This document shows positions 7,642 through 15,337 of a stretch of 24,847 bases of DNA, piece after piece. The number at the start of each line of letters is the position of its first letter. The stretch's first letter is position 1. The position numbers and the translations under genes are program-made. Origin of the DNA: W425 sp964503235 (lineage in GTDB: Bacteria > Chloroflexota > Dehalococcoidia > Dehalococcoidales > RBG-16-60-22); the NCBI GenBank assembly GCA_964503235.1, contig CAZCZJ010000030.1, positions 1 through 24,847 of the forward strand. The letters are read 5' to 3'. The notes beneath the pieces were generated by a model. That model saw nothing but the letters and a program-made list of their open reading frames with translations. It was not told the DNA's origin and made no database searches.

Positions 7642-9147
7642 TTATACTTCCCTCCTGATTACTAGCGGTAAATCGATACTAATAGTTGTACCTTTACCCA
7701 CCTTGCTGACGACATCGATTTTGCCACCGTTCTGTTCCACGAGCCTTTTACTGACTGCCAGACCCAGGCCGATTCCCTTCGGCTTGGTGGTGAAAAGAGG
7801 CTCGAATATCTTGCCGATATTTTCTTCCGGTATGCCGCAGCCGTTATCTTTAAAAGATACCCGGACAAAAGAGTCCTCGGTGTCGGTCTTTATATCCAGT
7901 TCCCCCTTTCCATTCATAGACTGGCAGGCATTGGTAACGATATTAGTAAAAACACGGCCTATCTGCTCGGCGTCGACTCTCACCTTGTATGAATTTCCGT
8001 TTAATTTTGAATTAACGTTTACTTTTTCCGGCACGGTAACGTATGACAGGCTTTCTATTATCAGAGAATTAAGGTCGGTCATATGCAGTGACGGTGGTTT
8101 TATGCGGGTGAAATCCATCAGGTCGGTGACGATTTTATTGGCGGCGTCAATCTGCTTGTCTAAAACTTCAAGGGTGTTCAGGGCTTCTTCGTCACCCTTT
8201 TCGTTCAAGGACATATTAAGGAGGTAGGCGCAGTTCCTGATAACGTTCAAAGGATTGCGGAGTTCATGTCCAACGCCCGATGCCAGCTCTCCCACTGCGG
8301 CCAGTCTTTCGGAGCGGATAAGCTTTTCCTGAACAGTCTCCAGGTCCTTGGTGGTGATATCGACCTCGGTTTCCAGTTGCTCATAGTAACCGCGCAGGGA
8401 TAGCTCGAGTTCCAGCTGCCTGATAGCGCCGCCGATTCTTTCAACGAGTGTTTTGGTCAGATGATTTCTCTTTTTTAAATAGGGATTATCGCGTATAGAA
8501 TAGATTTCAACGAGTCCCTGGTCCTCACCGCCTACCATGAGATCTTCCGTTATTTTAGCCGGTGATTTTTGAAAATCAGGGCTGGTGTAAACTTGAGCGT
8601 GATAAGTTATTTTTACGCTCGTTTCGTCCGAATATTGCATAGCCTGCGGGATAAGCTCAACTACTTTTGAGAGAAATCCATCCATGGTAGTACTCTCATC
8701 GGCAGCTTTGCCAATATTGTAAAGGCATTTCATTTCCTTCATCCTTAGACGGAGCTCGAGTTCGCTTTTCTGCAGCATGGCTACCACGGCGCCCACCGCA
8801 CTGAGGATAATCACAAAAGCGGTCGGTTTGAAAAGGGCATTCGGGTACACGTCTGCCATTATGGCGTTGGGAAGAAGAATGAACATTGCCGCGAAGGCGG
8901 TCAGTATCGCAGGTATTACGCCGAAAATATAGGCGACATATACCACCGGAGCGAAAAATATCAGGCCCAGAAAATCAATACCGGCAAAATCATGAAGGTT
9001 CCCGAGGGATGTTTCCAGGGATATCCAGCCCAGGGCGCCCCCGATAGTGGGTAGATAGTAAAACAGTGCGCAAAACGCCATGATGGCAGCGATATACCAC
9101 AGGTGCTTGTCTGACCAGAATCTTTTTTTCTTAGTCTTGGTAATCAT
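7642..9147 (-). CDS. Membrane-bound sensor histidine kinase
   Basis: Sensor kinase of 501 residues. The N-terminal 125 residues hold about four membrane segments (about 17-37, 57-76, 78-96, 108-125) in a compact DUF4118-like arrangement with short loops. A GAF-like cytoplasmic domain (about 138-240) resembles the one in the LuxR-type protein at 2094-3062. A coiled coil leads to the phosphoacceptor domain (H294 in GVGHELRNPLNV). The ATPase domain has the N box (TNIVTNACQSM), DNGCGIPEE and GIGLGLAVSKRL. It heads the four-gene signalling operon and lies 208 bases downstream of the last archaellum-block gene on the same strand, so read-through from that block is possible. The signal it senses is unknown. 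Confidence 0.92.
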   Translation of the reverse strand: MITKTKKKRFWSDKHLWYIAAIMAFCALFYYLPTIGGALGWISLETSLGNLHDFAGIDFLGLIFFAPVVYVAYIFGVIPAILTAFAAMFILLPNAIMADVYPNALFKPTAFVIILSAVGAVVAMLQKSELELRLRMKEMKCLYNIGKAADESTTMDGFLSKVVELIPQAMQYSDETSVKITYHAQVYTSPDFQKSPAKITEDLMVGGEDQGLVEIYSIRDNPYLKKRNHLTKTLVERIGGAIRQLELELSLRGYYEQLETEVDITTKDLETVQEKLIRSERLAAVGELASGVGHELRNPLNVIRNCAYLLNMSLNEKGDEEALNTLEVLDKQIDAANKIVTDLMDFTRIKPPSLHMTDLNSLIIESLSYVTVPEKVNVNSKLNGNSYKVRVDAEQIGRVFTNIVTNACQSMNGKGELDIKTDTEDSFVRVSFKDNGCGIPEENIGKIFEPLFTTKPKGIGLGLAVSKRLVEQNGGKIDVVSKVGKGTTISIDLPLVIRREV

Positions 9148-9212
9148 TCTTGGCCTCCCTGATTCGATGGCATGGCCGTATCTTTAAACCATAGTACATT
9201 ACACACAGCCGT

Positions 9213-9352
9213 TATACAGATATCGGCGACCGTCTGCGTCCAGTTTCAGGCTACTACTCTCCACTATGGCAAGCAACCATGATAACCCTCTTTTTTATCG
9301 GGGTATTCACCCACTCAAAATAATGTAATATCGCGATATTCATATCTGTATA
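9213..9352. promoter_or_regulatory. Paired 11-bp inverted repeat and 14-bp palindrome before the kinase operon
   Basis: TATACAGATAT (9213-9223) and its exact reverse complement (9342-9352) flank most of the 208-base gap. A perfect palindrome, AATATCGCGATATT, sits at 9327-9340 next to the second arm. On the minus strand the first arm overlaps a possible -10 element (TATAAC), though no good -35 is visible. They are operator candidates for the kinase operon. Confidence 0.4.
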
Positions 9353-9355
9353 TTT

Positions 9356-9976
9356 CTAGCCTTGCTGTCTTTCCCGGATAATTTCCTTTATATCTTCCAG
9401 TTCATTAATTAATTCCTGCGCAGATACCTCCGGCAGGGAATTGATGAGGTTACTCAGCGGATTTACCTCTTCTTCCTCATCGCTGAAAAGGTTATTGAAG
9501 TCGTTACTGTTATCCTGAGGCGTTATATCTGGTTTGGTTTTCTCAGCCTGTTCGCTCTCGTCTTTTTTCTCGGCTTTATCGGCCACTTTATCACCAACTT
9601 TATCAGTAGATTTATCAGTATCTTTATTGCCTGCTTCGACTACGTTTATTACTTGTTCTTCGCCTTTTTCATCCGTGTCCATAAAGGTGTTAAGTTCTGC
9701 CTCGGTATCCAGGTCCATTAACTCATCTCCAGGCTCCAGGGTGAGTTCGATTAACGGCCCGTGCGGACCCGGTATTTCATCCTCATCTTCCTCCGAACTT
9801 TTCGTAGAATCGGTGAGTCCTTTCAGTTGCTTTTCGGCATCCATTAGTTTCTTGGTCTTATTGTTTATTTTTTCTTCCATGTCAGCCACTTCTGTTGACG
9901 TGACCGTCTCTTCTTGTCCGGTTTCTTCTTCGGATTTTTTACCGGTGTTGCCTATTTTAAAGCTCATAAAACGCAT
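9356..9976 (-). CDS. Acidic archaellum-block accessory protein, function unknown
   Basis: I do not recognise a family with confidence. The protein (206 residues) is strongly acidic and mostly low complexity. It has a basic start (MRFMSFKIGNTGKK), a predicted coil, a run of DK-type repeats (TDKSTDKVGDKVADKAEK) and a short, better-ordered C-terminal segment (NPLSNLINSLPEV then ELINELEDIKEIIRERQ) that should form helices. It follows arlI by 49 bases on the same strand and is the last gene before the kinase operon. Acidic, partly disordered proteins with a small helical end are common among archaellum switch and chemotaxis-adaptor proteins (ArlC/D/E), so a role there is possible but unproven. The repeat encoded near 9581-9640 is a roughly 12-base tandem unit. 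Confidence 0.65.
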   Translation of the reverse strand: MRFMSFKIGNTGKKSEEETGQEETVTSTEVADMEEKINNKTKKLMDAEKQLKGLTDSTKSSEEDEDEIPGPHGPLIELTLEPGDELMDLDTEAELNTFMDTDEKGEEQVINVVEAGNKDTDKSTDKVGDKVADKAEKKDESEQAEKTKPDITPQDNSNDFNNLFSDEEEEVNPLSNLINSLPEVSAQELINELEDIKEIIRERQQG

Positions 9977-10025
9977 CAGAGACCTCCTTTACAGTAGGTT
10001 GCTAGCCTGCTATTTCTCTATATTA

Positions 10026-11864
10026 TTAACGGAATAACCCCTCGCGGTAAGCCTTGGAGAGGATTGCGTAAACTTCGTAAAAATTAGTGGTTCCCTGTTC
10101 TTGCATACGTTTCAGCACCTCGGCTCTTTGCTTTAGTATCTTATATACATCCCGCCTTTTTTCCTCGGGGAAGCCCCGTCGAGGCGCGATTTTATTTTCG
10201 AGTATATATGAGTTCTGGTATCCCCTGAAGAGAAAAGCGTCGTCGAGGGGATTCCAGGTGAATGACTCTATAAATGAGAAACTATCGTTGACAGAGTCAT
10301 AGCTGACTATTTCATTAATGCTGGTCAATCGCCTGGCCAGCCCACCGTTTGCCAGCCGGACCTGCTGGCAGATAACTACCACGTTAAGATTGTCGACGTA
10401 CGACTTGGGTACGTTAATCGGATTACCGGTAACACGCTGGATTAGCTTGGAGACGGAAGCAGCGTGGAAAGTGCTCATGCAGGCATGTCCGGTCTGCATC
10501 GCCTGGAAAGCAATGGCACCTTCTTCACCGCGGATCTCACCGACGATAATCAGATTAGGTCTCTGTCTCAGGGCTGCCTTGAGCAGGTCGAACATGGAGA
10601 CCTCGGAACTATTCTCTTCCTTGGCCGAGCCGCGGGTGCATCCGCGTATCCAGTTGTGATGCGGCACCTGTACTTCCGGGGTGTCCTCGATGCTGACGAT
10701 TTTTGCCTCGGGCGGAATGAAAGTGGTCAGGGCGTTCAGCAGTGTGGTCTTTCCGGAGGCGGTTTCCCCGGAGACCCAGACATTCATTCCTTCCTGTAAT
10801 ATCATAGAAAGGTAGGCTGCCATATCATAGTTGAGAGCGCCAAACTGAATAAGCTCCAGTATACTTAGCGGGGTATCGCTGAATTTCCTGATGGTGAAAT
10901 TACTGCCCCGTTTGGAAACATCGGTGCCGTACACAATATTTATACGCGAGCCGTCGGGTAGGGTAGCATCGACACAGGGTTCCCGAAAAGTTACGGGATG
11001 CTTTATACCTTCGGCGAGCTCGATGACAAATTTGTCCAGAGTTTCATGTGTATCGAAACCGATGCTGGCCCTGAGACCGCCGAATATTTTATGCTCGACG
11101 AAGATATTTCCCAGCCCGGAGCAGGAGATATCCTCGATGTTCGGGTCAAGTATCATGGGGTCCAGAGCTCCCATGCCTTCCAGTTTACGCCGGAGCAGGT
11201 AGCGAAGGCTGTTATACTGGAATCGGGATATTGTTATCTTCTTGGACTTCGAACGACTCTTGGTGGCTCCGCTCTCGGCTTTTTTCTTCTTTTTATTATC
11301 GCTCTTTGTACTTGCAATAGCCTCTTTGTTATCTCCATCATCCTTTTCGGTATTGTTTTCGTCCTTGGGGGGTTCTTTCTTCTTCGGGGGCTTAACATTA
11401 CCGATGTTTACGACTCTATCGACGATGTTCATGATAATTTCAAGGCGTTTCTTGGGGTCCTCTATGCCTTCCAGTTCTTCAACATAGTCGGCAAGACGAA
11501 GTTCTATCTCATCAAGATTTTCATTTTGAGCGTCAACGAGACTCGGTTCTATGGCAATATAATAGTCCCTGATGTCATTGAGATTGGCGCATATATGGAC
11601 AAATACCCCATCACCCACCTTATAGATTAGGTTAGGGTCCTTGGTCCCCTTCAGGCTCCGCGTAACTTTCTCGTAGTATGCAGGAAGTCCATTACCATTT
11701 TCAGGTATGCAGTGGAGATACTGGAGCAGGTGGGGATTCTCCTTGCATACCTCCTGCAACTCTTCGGAAAGCTTGGAGAATACGGGGCACCTTTCCGTTG
11801 CCGTGCCGCATTCCTTACCGCACTCCTGAGGACACTGTTCTAGTTCAAATGGTAGAAGTGGCAT
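10026..11864 (-). CDS. arlI: ArlI archaellum motor ATPase
   Basis: Secretion-type hexameric ATPase (612 residues) that in Archaea powers both assembly and rotation of the archaellum. The core shows LPDGSRINIVYG (302-313), Walker A GETASGKT (366-373), the Asp box (SIEDTPEVQVPHH), Walker B LIIVGEIRGEE (438-448) and the His box (HACMSTFHAAS, 460-470). Two things are unusual. The N-terminus has a cysteine cluster (C11, C15, C19, C26) that could bind a metal. A low-complexity Lys/Asp-rich linker (about 158-209) separates the N-terminal domain from the rest. The ATG follows AGGAGG and is 8 bases after arlH, so the two are coupled. GspE/Tad ATPases are related, but the ArlH neighbour and the archaellins make ArlI the better call. 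Confidence 0.93.
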   Translation of the reverse strand: MPLLPFELEQCPQECGKECGTATERCPVFSKLSEELQEVCKENPHLLQYLHCIPENGNGLPAYYEKVTRSLKGTKDPNLIYKVGDGVFVHICANLNDIRDYYIAIEPSLVDAQNENLDEIELRLADYVEELEGIEDPKKRLEIIMNIVDRVVNIGNVKPPKKKEPPKDENNTEKDDGDNKEAIASTKSDNKKKKKAESGATKSRSKSKKITISRFQYNSLRYLLRRKLEGMGALDPMILDPNIEDISCSGLGNIFVEHKIFGGLRASIGFDTHETLDKFVIELAEGIKHPVTFREPCVDATLPDGSRINIVYGTDVSKRGSNFTIRKFSDTPLSILELIQFGALNYDMAAYLSMILQEGMNVWVSGETASGKTTLLNALTTFIPPEAKIVSIEDTPEVQVPHHNWIRGCTRGSAKEENSSEVSMFDLLKAALRQRPNLIIVGEIRGEEGAIAFQAMQTGHACMSTFHAASVSKLIQRVTGNPINVPKSYVDNLNVVVICQQVRLANGGLARRLTSINEIVSYDSVNDSFSFIESFTWNPLDDAFLFRGYQNSYILENKIAPRRGFPEEKRRDVYKILKQRAEVLKRMQEQGTTNFYEVYAILSKAYREGLFR

Positions 11865-11872
11865 CCAACCTC

Positions 11873-12586
11873 CTAAACTCTGGCTTTGGCTAGAGGAATA
11901 ATCCGCATACCAAGCTTGGGCTCTATATCAAAACTCACCACATCTCCCGTCGGCCGTTCCGCCCCCCGGACCTTCAGGACTTCCATGAGCTTTATCATGC
12001 TGTCACCGACCTGCTCCAGTTTAAATTTGAAGCGTGCATCACACAGCGAGCGGGTCCGGGAAAGCATATCTTCCTCGAAAGCGTAGGAATGCGCTACCAG
12101 GATTATGGTTAGACCGTCATCGCACATGGACTTGCATCTGGAAAAGAAGTCTATAATAGCCACCGGATTGCTGTGGGCTACCAGTAGCGTAATGGAATCG
12201 ACGATTATCAACTTGAAATCATTCGGTAACTGCGAAAAATGATGGGTCAGCACGTGAAAAGGTTTTTGTCCGCCCGTCATCCCTGCGTTAAAAGTCAGCG
12301 GGAAAATGCGTAGACGGTCGGCCAGGAAATGGTCCATAACATGTAAAGCCAGAGAGTCCATCTGGCTGATAAGACTTTTCACGGCGTTTTCCGTGGTGTA
12401 ATACGCCACCGCAATTTCACCGATAATCAATGTGCCGTTGGTGAGATGCTGGCACAAGACACTTTTCCCCGAATCGGAATGACCTTCAACGAGGCAGAGA
12501 GAACCCAGCGGAATTCCGCCGCCAAGCTTCTCGTCTACTTCCGGTACACCGGTAATGATAAATTCTTTCTTCTTACCTGTTGTCAT
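11873..12586 (-). CDS. arlH: ArlH KaiC-like archaellum motor protein
   Basis: RecA/KaiC-fold ATP-binding protein that in Archaea forms a ring on ArlI and is essential for archaellum assembly. With the ATG at 12586 the protein has 237 residues. It starts with the KaiC-like pattern GVPEVDEKLGGGIPLGS (13-29), then Walker A GHSDSGKS (35-42), and Walker B ending at D130 (LIIVDSITLL). No strong catalytic glutamate is evident, in line with ArlH binding rather than rapidly hydrolysing ATP. A TTG two codons upstream is in frame, but the GAGGTGA site is spaced correctly only for the ATG. It lies directly before arlI, as in Archaea. Confidence 0.92.
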   Translation of the reverse strand: MTTGKKKEFIITGVPEVDEKLGGGIPLGSLCLVEGHSDSGKSVLCQHLTNGTLIIGEIAVAYYTTENAVKSLISQMDSLALHVMDHFLADRLRIFPLTFNAGMTGGQKPFHVLTHHFSQLPNDFKLIIVDSITLLVAHSNPVAIIDFFSRCKSMCDDGLTIILVAHSYAFEEDMLSRTRSLCDARFKFKLEQVGDSMIKLMEVLKVRGAERPTGDVVSFDIEPKLGMRIIPLAKARV

Positions 12587-12628
12587 AATCAATCACCTCT
12601 CTCGTTTGGTGACTCTGATAGAATTACC

Positions 12629-13603
12629 TTAAAGCTCAGAGTCGCTGGTATCGACTTCGGGAGTGAGGTCTATACAATACTCTTTTCCCTTCCCGTCACC
12701 GTTAGGAAAGACAAGTTTAAGCTTCACCGGAGGCTCTTCTGGCTCTTCCTGCATTTCGGTTATCTCGTTTTCCTCGGGCCCTAATTCTTTATCTATCTCA
12801 TTCCAGTGAGGCCTCACCGGATTAAGGGGTGCGTCACCGCCCGTCAGGACCCCGTGTAGAGACAGCATCGAATTGCTCCAGACCTCAGCCATGTTATTAT
12901 CTCCGGGTTTCTCCGTGGTTATCTCCGCGAGGTGAAGAATCACGTCTTTCAATTCAGGAGACAGATTCCCGCTGATACCGTATACCTCAAGGAACATAGC
13001 CAGCTGTTCATCACCTATCTCTTTCTTCGCTAGAGAAACCCAGCTAACCAGATTTGCCAGCAGATTAACCTTGGGAACTGATTTGCTTAATTCACTGCTT
13101 ATCTTCTCGTATTCAATCTGCTGTTCTTCTCCCAAAGGCAGCTCAGTGTCTGGTATAAACGGTTCCTCCTCTTCGAAAGTCTCTTCTACAGTCTCTTCCA
13201 TTTCCGGCTCTTCCTCGAATTCCAGGTTCTCTTCCTGGATTACCGGCTCACTTTCGGCGGACATATAAGGTTCTTTCCCTGCCGTAGCTTTAGAACTTCC
13301 CGAACTCTCCTTTTCGGAGACCGGTTCTGCTTCAGATTCTGAAGGTTCGTTTTCGACTTCGTCTTTCGCTTGGGCTTCGGGTTCGTATTTAGGTGCGCTT
13401 TCAGGGGGTAACGAAAAAGTACCCTTCATATTTACCGTCTGGTCACCGCCGTCGCCCAGCGCTGCCAGAATGGTTGAGAACTCGGTTGTAGGGAGTTCCA
13501 TGTTGATAAGATAGTCGCGCACGGAGGAGAGTGTCTGTTTCAACTCACCCTTTAATAGTTTGAGTTCTTCTTCTATGGTTTGAAGCTGCTTTTCAGATTC
13601 CAT
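12629..13603 (-). CDS. ArlD/E-like archaellum accessory protein
   Basis: Protein of 324 residues in the archaellum block. Residues 1-40 form a coiled-coil-like start that closely parallels the 57-residue protein encoded just upstream. Residues 60-165 are acidic and low complexity. Residues about 178-230 form a compact domain with the pattern VSWVSLAKKEIG then FLEVYGISGNLSPELKD. This resembles the archaeal FlaD/E domain (a W...G...Y...G.IS...L.. pattern), although the match is from memory. A glutamate- and proline-rich tail follows. In euryarchaea ArlC/D/E form the cytoplasmic part that connects the motor to chemotaxis, and position and composition fit such a role here. The start (ATG at 13603) is 6 bases after the small gene. 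Confidence 0.7.
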   Translation of the reverse strand: MESEKQLQTIEEELKLLKGELKQTLSSVRDYLINMELPTTEFSTILAALGDGGDQTVNMKGTFSLPPESAPKYEPEAQAKDEVENEPSESEAEPVSEKESSGSSKATAGKEPYMSAESEPVIQEENLEFEEEPEMEETVEETFEEEEPFIPDTELPLGEEQQIEYEKISSELSKSVPKVNLLANLVSWVSLAKKEIGDEQLAMFLEVYGISGNLSPELKDVILHLAEITTEKPGDNNMAEVWSNSMLSLHGVLTGGDAPLNPVRPHWNEIDKELGPEENEITEMQEEPEEPPVKLKLVFPNGDGKGKEYCIDLTPEVDTSDSEL

Positions 13604-13609
13604 ATTGCA

Positions 13610-13783
13610 TTACCCCCTTTCGGACTTAAGCTCATCCTGAATTTTCTCTCTGTCGAGATCATTCGGGATGGGACTCTGTACTTCCATTAAATAAGTGCGG
13701 ATGTCAAACAGTATTTCTTTCAAATCATCCTTGGTTTGCTGCAGGTCTTGTTCAATTGCATTTATCCTGTCTTCTATCTCCAT
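13610..13783 (-). CDS. 57-residue coiled-coil protein, ArlC-like candidate
   Basis: Small gene that is easy to miss. The ATG at 13783 follows a near-perfect AAGGAGG site; 57 codons and a TAA end 6 bases before the next gene. The protein is almost entirely helical with heptad-like hydrophobic spacing (starts MEIEDRINAIEQDLQQ, later LKEILFDIRTYLME). It aligns without gaps to the first 40 residues of the ArlD/E-like protein encoded next to it: both have ME, IE, a K-LK stretch and a (I/V)R-YL motif. This points to a duplicated heterodimerisation helix. Position between arlJ and arlH and tight spacing (9 bases after arlJ) argue for a real part of the operon. A role as ArlC-like partner is an inference. 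Confidence 0.8.
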   Translation of the reverse strand: MEIEDRINAIEQDLQQTKDDLKEILFDIRTYLMEVQSPIPNDLDREKIQDELKSERG

Positions 13784-13792
13784 ATTGCCTCC

Positions 13793-15301
13793 TTAAAACT
13801 TTGCAACGGATTTAAATAATGTTTCAGCTAACACGGGGAGAGCCAGAAGGGCGATCCCGGAAATTGCCGATGTCAACCCCAGATTACTTAAAATCTTAAA
13901 TTTGCTTCCCCCATCGGCTAAGCTGGGAGTAATCGCATTGGCTATGGTGAATATCAGTACCAGGGGTACTACCAGGTTGTGCATCATATCCAATCCCGAA
14001 AGGTTAAAGCTGGAAAGAGCAGAAATAGAAGGTGCCCCCGATACTGTAGGCATTGCCTCTTGGGCTTGTCCCACCATCCCTCCAAATGCCACGATAACTT
14101 CCGTGATGAAAACCAGAATCAAAACCACGCAGGCGTGCATCGTCAGGCACAGCCAGCGAAAAGGCATGGCTACCGTCCTTCGCCTGGCTCGTAACAAAGC
14201 CACCTTATCGGCATAAAACGCGGCCTGCTGACCGGCCTGCCCCGCCGAGCCACCGACCTCGATAGCATCGTAGAACATACCCACGCTGCGGTGCGCCAGT
14301 TCGCTGCCGGTTTCGTCGATGAATATCCCCCAGGAAAGCTTGGAACGTATGCCTGCGGTCAATCTGGTATGGAGTCGTTTGACCGTTATTCTCAGTACAT
14401 TTATAGCATCAAGGTCGAGACGGGCCAGGGCGGAATTGACCGTTGTTCCCAGTGCCGTGCAGACACCGCCCAGAGACCTCAGGAATGTACCTATCTCGCC
14501 GTCTCTTTTGGCTATTTTCCTCTCGTCTTTAGTGGCGATAAAGCCGATGGGAAAGACGATAGCGGCTATAAGCAGCAGCGCCAATCCCAGATTCTGTCCC
14601 ATTACCATGAAAGCCGCACTGGTAACAACGATGGCGATAAGCGTCGGCTTGAATAGCTTGTGCAACAGATGTTGCTCGCTGGAGCCGGGCCAGCTTAGGA
14701 TTGTAGACTCCTTTGGTGAGACCACCCATATCAGCCAGACACCGACGGTTGTGGTAGAAATGGCTATGAATGCCATGGCAATGATGAGCGAAGTCTCTAT
14801 CTGCCATATCATCGTTGATACTATCCCGATAACCACCACCAGGACCGCTGATAGAACCAGTGAAATATAGGCATCGGTCCACATTTTCAACGATTCTAGG
14901 TGACGGCCGTACTCGTTTTCATAATCTTCGGCACGGGCTCTGGCTTCTCTCACCAGGAATTCTGCCTCGGGTTCGCCGGAGATGAGGGAGCTGGATAAAC
15001 GGAGCAGCAGCCCTTTTACCTCTTCCTCTTCAAGGGGTTCGCCAACCGCACGGCAGGCGTGGGCATAGTCATATTTAAGCCGCTTGCGGGCGAGCTCTAC
15101 TCGTTTAAAATATTCGGCGGAAGAGCATTGCAACTCTGCCGAGCGTTCAAAAATCTGGTCGCGGGGGACACCGGAGCTGGCGATAGTGGACATATATGAA
15201 AGCTGATAAAACAGGTCAAAGCTCATTAACCGACTGGTGTGGTTTTTGAACTTGGCCGGCCCGTCCTGCTTCATTACTAAATTTCTGATTTTATCGAGCA
15301 C
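13793..15301 (-). CDS. arlJ: ArlJ archaellum membrane platform protein
   Basis: Polytopic membrane protein of 502 residues that anchors the filament and contacts ArlI. Two T2SSF-type cytoplasmic domains are visible: a first helical domain (about 25-140, with SYMSTIASSGVPRDQIFERS) and a second (about 262-378, with GTFLRSLGGVCTALGTT and YDAIEVGGSAGQAGQQ). About seven membrane segments lie at 146-166, 171-193, 219-234, 237-256, 385-407, 441-461 and 472-494. The length and the positions of the two domains match archaeal ArlJ better than the shorter GspF/PilC proteins. The start is a GTG at 15301 behind an AAGGAAG site. The gene comes before arlH-arlI here, whereas it follows them in the usual euryarchaeal order. 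Confidence 0.93.
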   Translation of the reverse strand: MLDKIRNLVMKQDGPAKFKNHTSRLMSFDLFYQLSYMSTIASSGVPRDQIFERSAELQCSSAEYFKRVELARKRLKYDYAHACRAVGEPLEEEEVKGLLLRLSSSLISGEPEAEFLVREARARAEDYENEYGRHLESLKMWTDAYISLVLSAVLVVVIGIVSTMIWQIETSLIIAMAFIAISTTTVGVWLIWVVSPKESTILSWPGSSEQHLLHKLFKPTLIAIVVTSAAFMVMGQNLGLALLLIAAIVFPIGFIATKDERKIAKRDGEIGTFLRSLGGVCTALGTTVNSALARLDLDAINVLRITVKRLHTRLTAGIRSKLSWGIFIDETGSELAHRSVGMFYDAIEVGGSAGQAGQQAAFYADKVALLRARRRTVAMPFRWLCLTMHACVVLILVFITEVIVAFGGMVGQAQEAMPTVSGAPSISALSSFNLSGLDMMHNLVVPLVLIFTIANAITPSLADGGSKFKILSNLGLTSAISGIALLALPVLAETLFKSVAKF

Positions 15302-15337
15302 TAGGTTAATCTTCCTTCTTTCGCTTTTAGTTCGGGA

